DNA of 31,398 bases from contig MFLB01000022.1 in assembly GCA_001781445.1 (NCBI GenBank), positions 1 to 31,398 on the forward strand. The letters run 5' to 3'. The position numbers and the translations under genes were made by a program. Of the stretch, positions 6,056 to 13,815 are shown in pieces; position 1 is the stretch's first letter; each line of letters opens with the position of its first letter. A model generated the notes under the pieces. The model ran no database searches, was not told the origin of the DNA, and worked only from the letters and a program-made list of their open reading frames with translations. Origin of the DNA: Candidatus Kaiserbacteria bacterium RIFCSPHIGHO2_01_FULL_58_22. Its GTDB lineage: Bacteria > Patescibacteriota > Minisyncoccia > Phycocordibacterales > UBA2100.

Positions 6056-8866
6056 ATGCCGAGCGACAGCGGAGAGAAAAGCGAAATCGCGCGACGAGAG
6101 GAAGAAACCCTCTCATTTTGGAAAGAGCGCGATATTTTCAAGAAAAGCATTGAAAAACCGGCGCCGAAAGGCGAATTCGTCTTCTACGAGGGGCCGCCGA
6201 CCGCTAACGGTCTTCCGGGGATACATCATCTGGAATCTCGCGCGTTCAAGGACGCAATCCCGCGCTATCGGACGATGCGTGGCTACCGCGTGCGCCGCAA
6301 GGCGGGATGGGACACGCATGGCATTCCAGTGGAGCTAGAAGTTGAGAAGAAGCTGGGGTTCAAATCGAAGAAGGATATCGAAACGTACGGCATCGCGGAA
6401 TTCAACAAAAAGTGCAAGGAGAGCGTTCTCCAATATATCGAGCAATGGAAGAGCTTCACCGAGCGCATCGCGTTTTGGGTCGATCACGACGATACGTACT
6501 TCACCTTCGACAACGGCTACATCGAATCGGTTTGGAATATATTGAAAAATGCGCATGAGCGAGGACTCCTCTACAAGGATTACAAAGTCGTCCCCTGGTG
6601 CCCGCGTTGCGGCACCGCGCTTTCTTCGCACGAAGTCGCGCAGGGGTACGAGGACGACGTGCCCGACCCATCGGTCTATGTGAAGTTCAAGGTCCGCGAA
6701 GCGGATGAATACTTTCTCGCATGGACCACGACTCCATGGACTTTGCCGGGAAATCTCGCGCTGACCGTTGGTAGCGACATCGCGTATGTGAAAGTCGAGC
6801 ACGAGGGAGAGAGGCTCTGGGTCGCTCGAGACAGGCTTTCCGCGGTTTTACCGGAGGCGAATGTGCTTGAAGAACAGAAAGGGAGGGTGCTGATAGGAAA
6901 AGAATACGAACCGCTTTTTCCATACTACGCGCAAGGTTTGCCGGACGCTCAAAGTGAAACACTGAAGAACGCGTACAAAGTCTACGCGGCGGATTTTGTT
7001 TCCACGGAAGACGGCACCGGCATCGTGCACACGGCCGTCATGTACGGAGCCGACGACTTCGAGCTCGGGACGAAGGTTGGCCTTCCTAAACATCATCTCG
7101 TCGGCGAGGACGGTACGTTCCTTCCGGTCGCGGGAGAGCTTGCCGGGAAGTTCGTCAAAGACGCGGACGCCGACATTATCGCCGATCTTGATGACAGAGG
7201 ATTGCTCTTTCGAAGGGAGACTATCAAGCATACGTATCCGTTCTGCTGGCGTTGCAAGACGCCGCTCCTCTACTACGCGCGCGATTCGTGGTACATCGCG
7301 ATGTCGAAGATAAAGAACGAGCTCATCCGGGAAAACAAGACTATCCATTGGGAGCCGGAGCACGTGCGCGAAGGCCGCTTCGGCGAGTGGCTTCGGGAGC
7401 TGAAGGACTGGGCGATCAGCCGCTCGCGCTTTTGGGGCACGCCCCTGCCTTTTTGGGAATGTGGAAAATGCCGGAAGTTCGTCGTGCTCGGTTCCGCGGC
7501 GGAACTGAAGGAGAAAGCCGGAAAGGCGCCCGAAGACCTGCACCGCCCCCATATCGACGAGCTCACCTTCGCGTGCCCGTGCGGCGGAACAATGAGGCGA
7601 GTTCCCGAAGTACTCGACGTGTGGTTCGATTCCGGCGCGATGCCTTTCGCGCAAGACCATCATCCTTTCGAAAAACAAGACATCGCATACCCGGCCGATT
7701 TTATTTGCGAGGCGATCGACCAGACGCGCGGATGGTTCTACACCCTGCATGCTATCGGGGGCATCATGGAGCGGGGCAAGGCGTTCAAGAACGTCATTTG
7801 CCTCGGGCACGTGCTCGACGCGAAGGGCAAAAAAATGTCGAAGTCGCTCGGAAACGTCGTGGAGCCCGAGCGAATGCTCGCCGCATACGGCGCCGATGCG
7901 CTCCGCTATTTCATGTATACGGTGAACGCGCCGGGGGATTCCAAGAATTTCGATGAGCGCATTGTGGGCGATATCGTCAAAAAAAATATCGGCCGGCTCG
8001 GCAACGTGCTCGCGTTCTATCAACTCTACGCTGATGGAACGACGCGCGACTGGAAAAGCGAGAACCTTCTCGACCGCTGGATAGTGGCGCGGCTCGGAGA
8101 GTTGATCCGGGACGCAACCGACGGCTTCGAGGAATACAAGCTCGACTCGGCGACGCGGCCGCTCGCACTTTTCATCGATGACTTATCTGTGTGGTACATC
8201 CGAAGATCCAGAGACCGCTTTAAGAAAGAGGGGGGGGATAAAAAAGCCGCGCTCGCAACGCTTCGATATGTCCTCCACACGCTTTCGCGCGTGATGGCGC
8301 CCACGATGCCTTTTTTTGCGGAGCATCTTTTTCAAGTGGTTCTGGAAGAGAAAGACGAGGAGAGCGTGCATCTTGCCACGTGGCCCGAAAGTCGCGCGAC
8401 ACTGAATTTTATCCAAAACATGTTCGGACTCGGAGGCGAAGACAAGAAACTTCTCGCCGGGATGCGCGCGGCGCGAGAGATGGTAACTCGCGCGCTTGAG
8501 GCCCGGCAGAAGGCGGGTATCAAAGTGCGTCAGCCTTTGCGGCAGCTGACAGTGAACAGTGAACAGTTAACAGATGCGCTCAAGATCATCGTTCGGGACG
8601 AGATCAACGTAAAAGATGTGGTGGTATCGAACGCAATTCCCGCAGGAACCATCGAGCTTGATACGGACATCACGCCTGAACTGCGCGAAGAGGGGGTCGT
8701 CCGCGATACCATCCGGCTCGTGCAGGATGCGCGAAAGGCCGCAAATATGCGCCCAGGCGAACACGGTAGCGTTTCTATCGCGGTATCATCAGAAGATCGT
8801 CCTACTATCGAGAGGAACCTTGCCCATATCCAGAAGCAAACAAACACCGCCATTGCTCTTTCCTGA
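6056..8866 (+). CDS. ileS: Isoleucyl-tRNA synthetase
   Basis: This 936-residue class I enzyme charges tRNA-Ile and edits misactivated valine. The ATP-binding signature region is GPPTANGLPGIHHLESRAFK (about residues 47-66), where PGIHH replaces the usual HxGH; this variant with PPTANG is the eukaryote-like IleRS form common in CPR genomes. Zinc-type pairs appear as CPRCGT, CWRCKTPL, CGKCRK and CPCGG. The second signature is KKMSKSLGNVVEPERML (about residue 592 onward), followed by the anticodon-binding domain. A 35-nt heptamer array lies in frame at residues about 830-841 (LTVNSEQLTDA), within the C-terminal region. The start at 6056 is set by the -10 element 6 nt upstream. Confidence 0.97.
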   Translation: MPSDSGEKSEIARREEETLSFWKERDIFKKSIEKPAPKGEFVFYEGPPTANGLPGIHHLESRAFKDAIPRYRTMRGYRVRRKAGWDTHGIPVELEVEKKLGFKSKKDIETYGIAEFNKKCKESVLQYIEQWKSFTERIAFWVDHDDTYFTFDNGYIESVWNILKNAHERGLLYKDYKVVPWCPRCGTALSSHEVAQGYEDDVPDPSVYVKFKVREADEYFLAWTTTPWTLPGNLALTVGSDIAYVKVEHEGERLWVARDRLSAVLPEANVLEEQKGRVLIGKEYEPLFPYYAQGLPDAQSETLKNAYKVYAADFVSTEDGTGIVHTAVMYGADDFELGTKVGLPKHHLVGEDGTFLPVAGELAGKFVKDADADIIADLDDRGLLFRRETIKHTYPFCWRCKTPLLYYARDSWYIAMSKIKNELIRENKTIHWEPEHVREGRFGEWLRELKDWAISRSRFWGTPLPFWECGKCRKFVVLGSAAELKEKAGKAPEDLHRPHIDELTFACPCGGTMRRVPEVLDVWFDSGAMPFAQDHHPFEKQDIAYPADFICEAIDQTRGWFYTLHAIGGIMERGKAFKNVICLGHVLDAKGKKMSKSLGNVVEPERMLAAYGADALRYFMYTVNAPGDSKNFDERIVGDIVKKNIGRLGNVLAFYQLYADGTTRDWKSENLLDRWIVARLGELIRDATDGFEEYKLDSATRPLALFIDDLSVWYIRRSRDRFKKEGGDKKAALATLRYVLHTLSRVMAPTMPFFAEHLFQVVLEEKDEESVHLATWPESRATLNFIQNMFGLGGEDKKLLAGMRAAREMVTRALEARQKAGIKVRQPLRQLTVNSEQLTDALKIIVRDEINVKDVVVSNAIPAGTIELDTDITPELREEGVVRDTIRLVQDARKAANMRPGEHGSVSIAVSSEDRPTIERNLAHIQKQTNTAIALS
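8543..8577. repeat. Heptanucleotide array (5 units, 35 nt) inside ileS
   Basis: Five heptamers begin with CAG; CAGTGAA occurs twice in succession and CAGTTAA follows. The array is translated in frame as part of the IleRS C-terminal region and does not interrupt the gene. The same CAGTGAA word type recurs between rpsF and ssb. Confidence 0.85.
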
Positions 8867-8897
8867 AAGCTGAAACCTGACAGCTGACACCTACTCT
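8863..8897. repeat. Heptanucleotide array (5 units, 35 nt) before recO
   Basis: Units CTGAAAG, CTGAAAC, CTGACAG and CTGACAC are followed by a decayed fifth unit. The array begins at the ileS stop codon, which is part of the first unit, and ends 3 nt before the recO ATG. Confidence 0.85.
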
Positions 8898-8900
8898 GCC

Positions 8901-9464
8901 ATGTATCAAAAATACCACACCGAGGCCCTTGTACTTGGAAACCGCGAGCGGGGAGAGAACGACCGCGTCTTCACGCTCTATACGGAGGAATTTGGCCTCG
9001 TGCGCGCGAGGGCGAGCGCGGTGCGCACGGAAGCGTCGCGAATGCGCTATGCGCTCCAGAACTACTCGCGCGCGCGCGTCGCGCTCGTGCGCGGAAAGCG
9101 CGGCTGGCGGATCGGCGGCGCGATACCGGCCAGGAACGCCGGGGGGAGCGCCGCAACATTCGCGCGCGTCGCCCGCCTCGTCGCCCGCCTCGTCGCGGGC
9201 GAAGAACGGAATCAGTACCTGTTCGCGGTTCTCGCCGAAGCCCACGCCGCGCTCATGAATGAGGAGCGCGGCGCGCCCGCGACGATCGAGCTTGTGTGCG
9301 TCGCGCGGGTTCTCCACGCCCTCGGCTACCTTTCCGCCGAAGCTCTTGGCGGCGCCCTCTTTACCCACACGGCCTACGCGGGCGAGCACCTTCTCGAAGC
9401 GGAGACGATGCGGGACAAACTGCTCTTGTCGATAAACAAGGCGATCGCCGAGACCCATCTCTAA
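8901..9464 (+). CDS. recO: DNA repair protein RecO
   Basis: RecO helps load RecA onto SSB-coated single-stranded DNA in the RecFOR pathway. The N-terminal OB-fold is recognisable from YHTEALVLGNRERGENDRVF and LYTEEFGLVRARASAVRTEA, the usual RecO opening (the t.aiVL....ge.d.i...yT...G pattern). The helical C-terminal domain follows. At 187 residues the protein is shorter than typical RecO (about 240), and no zinc-binding cysteine cluster is present. It lies between ileS and a surface protein gene, with a heptamer array filling the upstream spacer. RecA and SSB are encoded in the same window. Confidence 0.85.
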   Translation: MYQKYHTEALVLGNRERGENDRVFTLYTEEFGLVRARASAVRTEASRMRYALQNYSRARVALVRGKRGWRIGGAIPARNAGGSAATFARVARLVARLVAGEERNQYLFAVLAEAHAALMNEERGAPATIELVCVARVLHALGYLSAEALGGALFTHTAYAGEHLLEAETMRDKLLLSINKAIAETHL

Positions 9465-9466
9465 AG

Positions 9467-9475
9467 TGTTAGTAT
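9467..9475 (+). promoter_or_regulatory. Extended -10 promoter, leaderless start
   Basis: TGTTAGTAT is an extended -10 (hexamer TAGTAT, 9470-9475). The next gene starts with ATG after 6 nt. Confidence 0.55.
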
Positions 9476-9481
9476 TCAGTA

Positions 9482-11446
9482 ATGGAGCCGTCGGAATCGG
9501 AGTTCGAGAAAGAGAAAGTCGAGCGCCTGAAGCGCGCGATGTATTCGCGGGAGACGAGCGAAAAGCTCAAAGAGAGGCCGCGGCGCGAGCTTCAGGATAT
9601 CCGCCCGATTGTCGGAGAAGAGTGGCGGCATGAGGAATCGCCGCTTGCGGCCTCGCTCGTCGCGCCGCGCGCCATAGCGCTTGCCCGCAGGGCGCTCTGG
9701 TGGATGCTGGGCCTCGCCATCGTGTTTTTCATCGGTGCGGCGGGATTCTTCGCGTACTACTTTACGCTCGGTGGCGGCGCGTCTCCGGCGTCCGCCGCAA
9801 ACATCGATATCTCGATATCCGGTCCGCCCCAGATATCCGGGGGAGAACCGACGCAGCTACAGATCGCGGTTACGAACCGCAACCAGGTGCCACTACAGCT
9901 CGCCGAACTGATCATCACCTACCCTCCGGGGACGCGTTCTCCGACGGATCTTTCGACCGATCTCCCCAGCCAGCGCATCTCGCTCGGCGCGATAGAATCC
10001 GGCGGGCGGCGGCAGGGCACTGTCTCGGCGGTTTTTGCGGCGAGCGGCGGGGACGTGGGCGTGAAAGTCGATCTCGAATACCGCATCACCGGTTCGAGCG
10101 CCATCTTCGTCGCGTCATCGGAGTACCGGGCGCTCTTGAGCTCTTCGCCGATCGCGCTCTCGATCGAGGGCAACGTCGAGACGGTTTCAGGACAGCCGCT
10201 CGAATTCACCGCGACGATCTCGAGCAACGCAAACACGACCGTCAAAGACGTGCTTTTCTCGGCGAGCTATCCGTTCGGCTTTACCGCGCGCGCGAGCGAG
10301 CCGCAGGCGACGCGCTCTCTTTCGGCAGGGGCGGGAAGCGTGTGGGAGCTCGGCGATATTCCGCCCGGACAGAAGCGACAGGTCGTCCTGCGCGGGGTGC
10401 TCGTGGGCGAGCGGGCGGACGAGCGGATATTCCGCTTCGACGCTGGAACGCGCAAGTCGCCGAGTGAGGGAACGATCACGACGAAGCTCGCGGAAAGCGC
10501 GCTGAAGGTGCGGGTATCGGAGGCGTTCCTGGGCCTCGCGGTGTCCGTCAACAAGTCCACCGGCCCGAGCGTCGTGCCGCCGGGCGCGAACGTCAACGTA
10601 GTCGTGAACTGGCGGAACAACCTCTCGACCGCGATCCAGGATGCCGTCATCATCGCGCGGCTTAGCGGAGTGCAGATCGACGGAGCCACCGTCGTCTCTC
10701 CCGACGGCTTTTACCGCTCCTCCGACGGCGTCGTCCTTTGGGACAAGAATACGACGCGGGGCGTTCTCTCGAATCTGGCGCCGGGAGCCGGAGGCTCCGT
10801 GTCGTTCGCCTTTCAAATGCCGGCGAGCGAAGAACTCAAGTCGATCGTCAACCCGACGCTCACGTTCACCGTACACGCGGCGGGCAAGCGCGTTTCCGAG
10901 CAGGGCGTGCCGGAAAGCCTGCAGTCCACCGCCTCACAGCGCGTCGTCGTTTCGAGCGATCTCCGCGTCACGGCGCAGGGCCTGTACTACGCGAACCCGT
11001 TCGCGAGCACCGGACCTATTCCGCCCAAGGCGGGCACCGAAACGACCTACGGCATCGTCTTCACGCTCACCAATACGACGAACAAGATCGAGGGCGGGAA
11101 GCTCACGGCGACGCTCCCGCCGTACGTCCGGTGGGTCGGCGTCTATAGTCCCGCCTCGGAAGATCTGACCTTCAATCAGAACAACAGCGCCGTAACGTGG
11201 AACATCGGCGCCGTGGAGCCGGGCGCAGGGACGGACGGCACCCCGCCACGGCAAGCCGCGATCGCGATCGGGTTCACGCCCTCGACCTCGCAGATAGGCC
11301 AAGAGCCGCCGCTCCTCCAGAACATCGAATTCTCCGGCGTCGATTCCGCGACGAAAGAACCCGTTTCGCGCACGGTGCAGAACGTGACCACGAACATCGT
11401 CGGGGATCCGGGATTCAGCGCGACGCAGGCGACCGTCGTCAGGTAG
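9482..11446 (+). CDS. Large membrane-anchored protein with beta-sandwich (DUF11-like) repeats
   Basis: The 654-residue protein has a charged cytoplasmic N-terminus (residues 1-65), one transmembrane helix (about residues 71-95, ALWWMLGLAIVFFIGAAGFF) and an exported part of about 550 residues. The exported part is rich in Ser, Thr, Val and Gly, with repeated patterns of the kind seen in immunoglobulin-like or DUF11 domains: QLQIAVTNRNQVPLQLAELI, LEFTATISSNANTTVKDVLF, NVNVVVNWRNNLSTAIQDAV and YGIVFTLTNTTNKIEGGKL. Each unit alternates a binding-face strand with a PPG or PPY turn. No catalytic motif is visible. The type II topology suggests a cell-surface structural or adhesion role, but that is inference; I cannot name the family securely. 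Confidence 0.75.
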   Translation: MEPSESEFEKEKVERLKRAMYSRETSEKLKERPRRELQDIRPIVGEEWRHEESPLAASLVAPRAIALARRALWWMLGLAIVFFIGAAGFFAYYFTLGGGASPASAANIDISISGPPQISGGEPTQLQIAVTNRNQVPLQLAELIITYPPGTRSPTDLSTDLPSQRISLGAIESGGRRQGTVSAVFAASGGDVGVKVDLEYRITGSSAIFVASSEYRALLSSSPIALSIEGNVETVSGQPLEFTATISSNANTTVKDVLFSASYPFGFTARASEPQATRSLSAGAGSVWELGDIPPGQKRQVVLRGVLVGERADERIFRFDAGTRKSPSEGTITTKLAESALKVRVSEAFLGLAVSVNKSTGPSVVPPGANVNVVVNWRNNLSTAIQDAVIIARLSGVQIDGATVVSPDGFYRSSDGVVLWDKNTTRGVLSNLAPGAGGSVSFAFQMPASEELKSIVNPTLTFTVHAAGKRVSEQGVPESLQSTASQRVVVSSDLRVTAQGLYYANPFASTGPIPPKAGTETTYGIVFTLTNTTNKIEGGKLTATLPPYVRWVGVYSPASEDLTFNQNNSAVTWNIGAVEPGAGTDGTPPRQAAIAIGFTPSTSQIGQEPPLLQNIEFSGVDSATKEPVSRTVQNVTTNIVGDPGFSATQATVVR

Positions 11447-11480
11447 CCGGATGCCGGCTTTCAGCTTTCGGTAAAGACTG
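11446..11480. repeat. Probable decayed heptanucleotide array before glyS
   Basis: Two pairs of adjacent similar heptamers are visible (GCCGGAT with GCCGGCT, and TTCAGCT with TTCGGTA), giving a weak 7-nt period over about 35 nt. It starts at the stop codon of the preceding gene. The periodicity is much weaker than in the other arrays. Confidence 0.4.
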
Positions 11481-11487
11481 ATACAAA
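11479..11487 (+). promoter_or_regulatory. Extended -10 promoter, leaderless start of glyS
   Basis: TGATACAAA is an extended -10 element (hexamer 11482-11487), and the ATG at 11494 follows after exactly 6 nt. Confidence 0.5.
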
Positions 11488-11493
11488 TGCGTT

Positions 11494-12714
11494 ATGAGTC
11501 CAGCAACGATGGAAAAAATCGTCTCGTTATGCAAACGCCGCGGTTTTATTTATCCGGGGAGCGAGATCTACGGAGGGCTGTCCGGCACGTGGGACTACGG
11601 GCCGCTCGGGGTGGAACTGAAGAACAACGTGAAGAATCTGTGGTGGCGCATGTTCGTGCAGGAGCGCGACGACATGTATGGCATGGACGCGGCGATCCTC
11701 ATGAATCCGAAGGCGTGGGAGGCGAGCGGACACGTCGCGGGCTTCACCGACCCTCTGTCGGACGGCTCGAAGTTCAACACGATGTTCCGCACGTCCGTAG
11801 GAGCTGGAGCGGAGGCGGCCGTATCATATTTGCGGCCCGAGACGGCCGGCGGCATTTTCGTCAATTTCAAGAACGTCGTGGATTCCTTCCATCCCAAGCT
11901 TCCGTTCGGCATCGCGCAGATAGGAAAAGCGTTCCGCAACGAGATAGCGCCGCGCGATTTTCTTTTCCGCGTGCGGGAGATGGAGCAGATGGAGATCGAG
12001 TATTTCGTTCAGCCTCATGCATGGGAGAAAAGCTTCGAGGAGTGGCGGCAGGCCATGTATCGGTATATCGAGGCGGTCGGCATCGCGCGCACGGCGGTGC
12101 ATGAGCTCGAGGTGCCGGAGGACGAACGCGCGCACTACTCGAAGCGCACGATAGACTTCGAATTTGACTTTCCCTTCGGCAGGAAAGAACTCTGCGGGCT
12201 CGCGTACCGCACAGATTTCGATCTCTCCGCGCACGCGAAAAGCTCCGGAACCGACCTCTCCTACCTCGACGAGGAGACGAAAGAGCGCTTTGTTCCCCAC
12301 GTCATCGAACCGTCCCTCGGCGTCGACCGCGCCATTCTCGCGCTCCTTGTTTCCGCGTACACGGAAGACGAGCTTGGGGGAGAGACGCGGACGTATCTCA
12401 AGTTCAATCCATCGGTTGCGCCGATAAAGGCGGCGGTCTTTCCGCTCCTCAAAAACAAACCCGCACTTGTTTCAAAGGCACGCGAGGTCTACGCATTGCT
12501 GAAAGCTGACATCTGCAAGCTGAAAGCTGTTGCATGGGACGACAACGGCAACATCGGCAAGCGCTACCGCCGGCAGGACGAGATCGGCACGCCCGCATGC
12601 ATCACCGTCGATTTTCAGACGCTTGAGGATGGCACCGTAACACTGCGTGATAGAGATACGGGAGCGCAGGAGCGGGTAGCCGTGTCCGAACTCACTGGCC
12701 GCATCGCGGCATAG
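11494..12714 (+). CDS. glyS: Glycyl-tRNA synthetase, alpha2 type, compact
   Basis: This class II enzyme charges tRNA-Gly as a homodimer and is unrelated in architecture to the alpha2-beta2 GlyQ/GlyS form. Recognisable blocks are GFIYPGSEIYGGLSGTWDYG, the SGHVAGFTDPL segment, motif 2 (FRNEIAPRDFLFRVREMEQM), motif 3 (VIEPSLGVDRAILALL) and the anticodon domain with GKRYRRQDEIGTPACITVDF. At 406 residues it is shorter than usual (about 460): the cysteine-containing insertion normally found between SGHVxGFxDPL and FNxMFxT is almost absent (only SDGSK remains). The usual RPETAQG reads RPETAGG. A 35-nt heptamer array is translated at residues about 335-347 of the anticodon domain. Confidence 0.95.
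   Translation: MSPATMEKIVSLCKRRGFIYPGSEIYGGLSGTWDYGPLGVELKNNVKNLWWRMFVQERDDMYGMDAAILMNPKAWEASGHVAGFTDPLSDGSKFNTMFRTSVGAGAEAAVSYLRPETAGGIFVNFKNVVDSFHPKLPFGIAQIGKAFRNEIAPRDFLFRVREMEQMEIEYFVQPHAWEKSFEEWRQAMYRYIEAVGIARTAVHELEVPEDERAHYSKRTIDFEFDFPFGRKELCGLAYRTDFDLSAHAKSSGTDLSYLDEETKERFVPHVIEPSLGVDRAILALLVSAYTEDELGGETRTYLKFNPSVAPIKAAVFPLLKNKPALVSKAREVYALLKADICKLKAVAWDDNGNIGKRYRRQDEIGTPACITVDFQTLEDGTVTLRDRDTGAQERVAVSELTGRIAA
12498..12532. repeat. Heptanucleotide array (5 units, 35 nt) inside glyS
   Basis: GCTGAAA, GCTGACA, TCTGCAA, GCTGAAA are followed by a partial fifth unit. The array encodes LLKADICKLKAVA in frame at the start of the anticodon-binding domain. Confidence 0.8.
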
Positions 12715-12740
12715 GGGCGCGTTTGCCGCCGGAGAGATTG

Positions 12741-12749
12741 TGGTACGAT
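12741..12749 (+). promoter_or_regulatory. Extended -10 promoter, leaderless start of the permease gene
   Basis: TGGTACGAT is an extended -10 (hexamer 12744-12749), followed by 6 nt and the ATG at 12756. The same nine bases recur at 19291-19299. Confidence 0.6.
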
Positions 12750-12755
12750 GCCGCT

Positions 12756-13808
12756 ATGGAGAGCCGCCCCCTTGTCATCTCGATATCGCCCGGCACGATC
12801 GTCATGGCCGTTGTCGTGCTTGCCGGGGCGTGGCTTCTTTTTCAGTTGCGCGATCTCGTGCTCGTTCTCCTCACGGCCATCGTCATCGCTTCCGCCATCG
12901 AGCCGGCGGTCGCGGCGCTCCAGCGCCGCAAACTGCCGCGCGTGCTCTCTATCCTCCTCGTCTACGTTCTCCTTCTCGCGGCGTTTTTCAGCGTGTTCTA
13001 CTTTTTCGTGCCGCCTCTTTTCGCGGATCTGGCGACGTTCCTTTCCTCGCTTCCCGTCTACATCGAGACCTTGAACCGGATCAGCGCGTTCGACGAGTTC
13101 GCGCGCGTCCTCGGCTCTGCTCCGCCCAATCTCGCGAACCTCGATCTCATGGCGGGCGTGAGAGGGGCGGCCGAAGCGGCGGGGGTGTTCGGTAATGCAT
13201 TCACGGCAGTCGCGAGCGTATTCGGCGGCGTGCTCTCGTTCATTCTCATCATCGTCTTCTCGTTCTACTTCGCGGTGATAGAAACGGGCGTGGACGATTT
13301 CCTCGAGCTGGTCTCTCCCCGCAAGCATCAAGCCTATGTCTTGGATCTCTGGAAACGTTCGCGCCGGAAGATAGGGCTTTGGATGCAGGGGCAGATCCTG
13401 CTGGCCGTCATCATGGGCGTCCTGCTCTACCTCGGACTCACGATCCTCGGGGTGCCGCACGCGCTTCTCCTCGCCGTCATCGCGGCTCTCTTCGAGATAA
13501 TCCCGGTGTTCGGCCCGACCTTGGCGGCGGTGCCGGCGGTCGGGATCGCGTTCGTCGACGGAGGTGTCTCGCTCGGGCTTCTGACCATCGCGCTCTACGT
13601 CATCGCCCAGCAGTTCGAGAACCACCTCATCTATCCCTTGGTCGTAACGCGCGTCGTCGGCGTGCCGCCGCTTCTCGTCATCCTCGCCCTGATCGTCGGG
13701 GCCCAGCTCGCCGGTTTCTTGGGCATCCTTCTTTCGGTACCGGTCGCGGCCACTATTCAGGAATTGGCAAAAGACATCCGCGAGCGCCGCGTGTTCGCCG
13801 ATTCGTGA
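12756..13808 (+). CDS. AI-2E family transporter (PerM-like permease)
   Basis: The 350-residue protein is a polytopic inner-membrane protein of the AI-2E/PerM family, whose members are reported as quorum-signal exporters or ion antiporters; the substrate here is unknown. It has two N-terminal hydrophobic helices (about residues 10-40 and 65-90), a long amphipathic periplasmic-type region, and a C-terminal block of helices. Family-typical sequences include LVLVLLTAIVIASAIEPAV, LWMQGQILLAVIMGVLLYLG, PVFGPTLAAVPAV and FENHLIYPLVV. The ATG at 12756 was chosen over an upstream TTG at 12723, because a -10 element sits 6 nt before it. The metG start follows 7 nt after the stop. Confidence 0.9.
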   Translation: MESRPLVISISPGTIVMAVVVLAGAWLLFQLRDLVLVLLTAIVIASAIEPAVAALQRRKLPRVLSILLVYVLLLAAFFSVFYFFVPPLFADLATFLSSLPVYIETLNRISAFDEFARVLGSAPPNLANLDLMAGVRGAAEAAGVFGNAFTAVASVFGGVLSFILIIVFSFYFAVIETGVDDFLELVSPRKHQAYVLDLWKRSRRKIGLWMQGQILLAVIMGVLLYLGLTILGVPHALLLAVIAALFEIIPVFGPTLAAVPAVGIAFVDGGVSLGLLTIALYVIAQQFENHLIYPLVVTRVVGVPPLLVILALIVGAQLAGFLGILLSVPVAATIQELAKDIRERRVFADS

Positions 13809-13815
13809 GTCGTTC

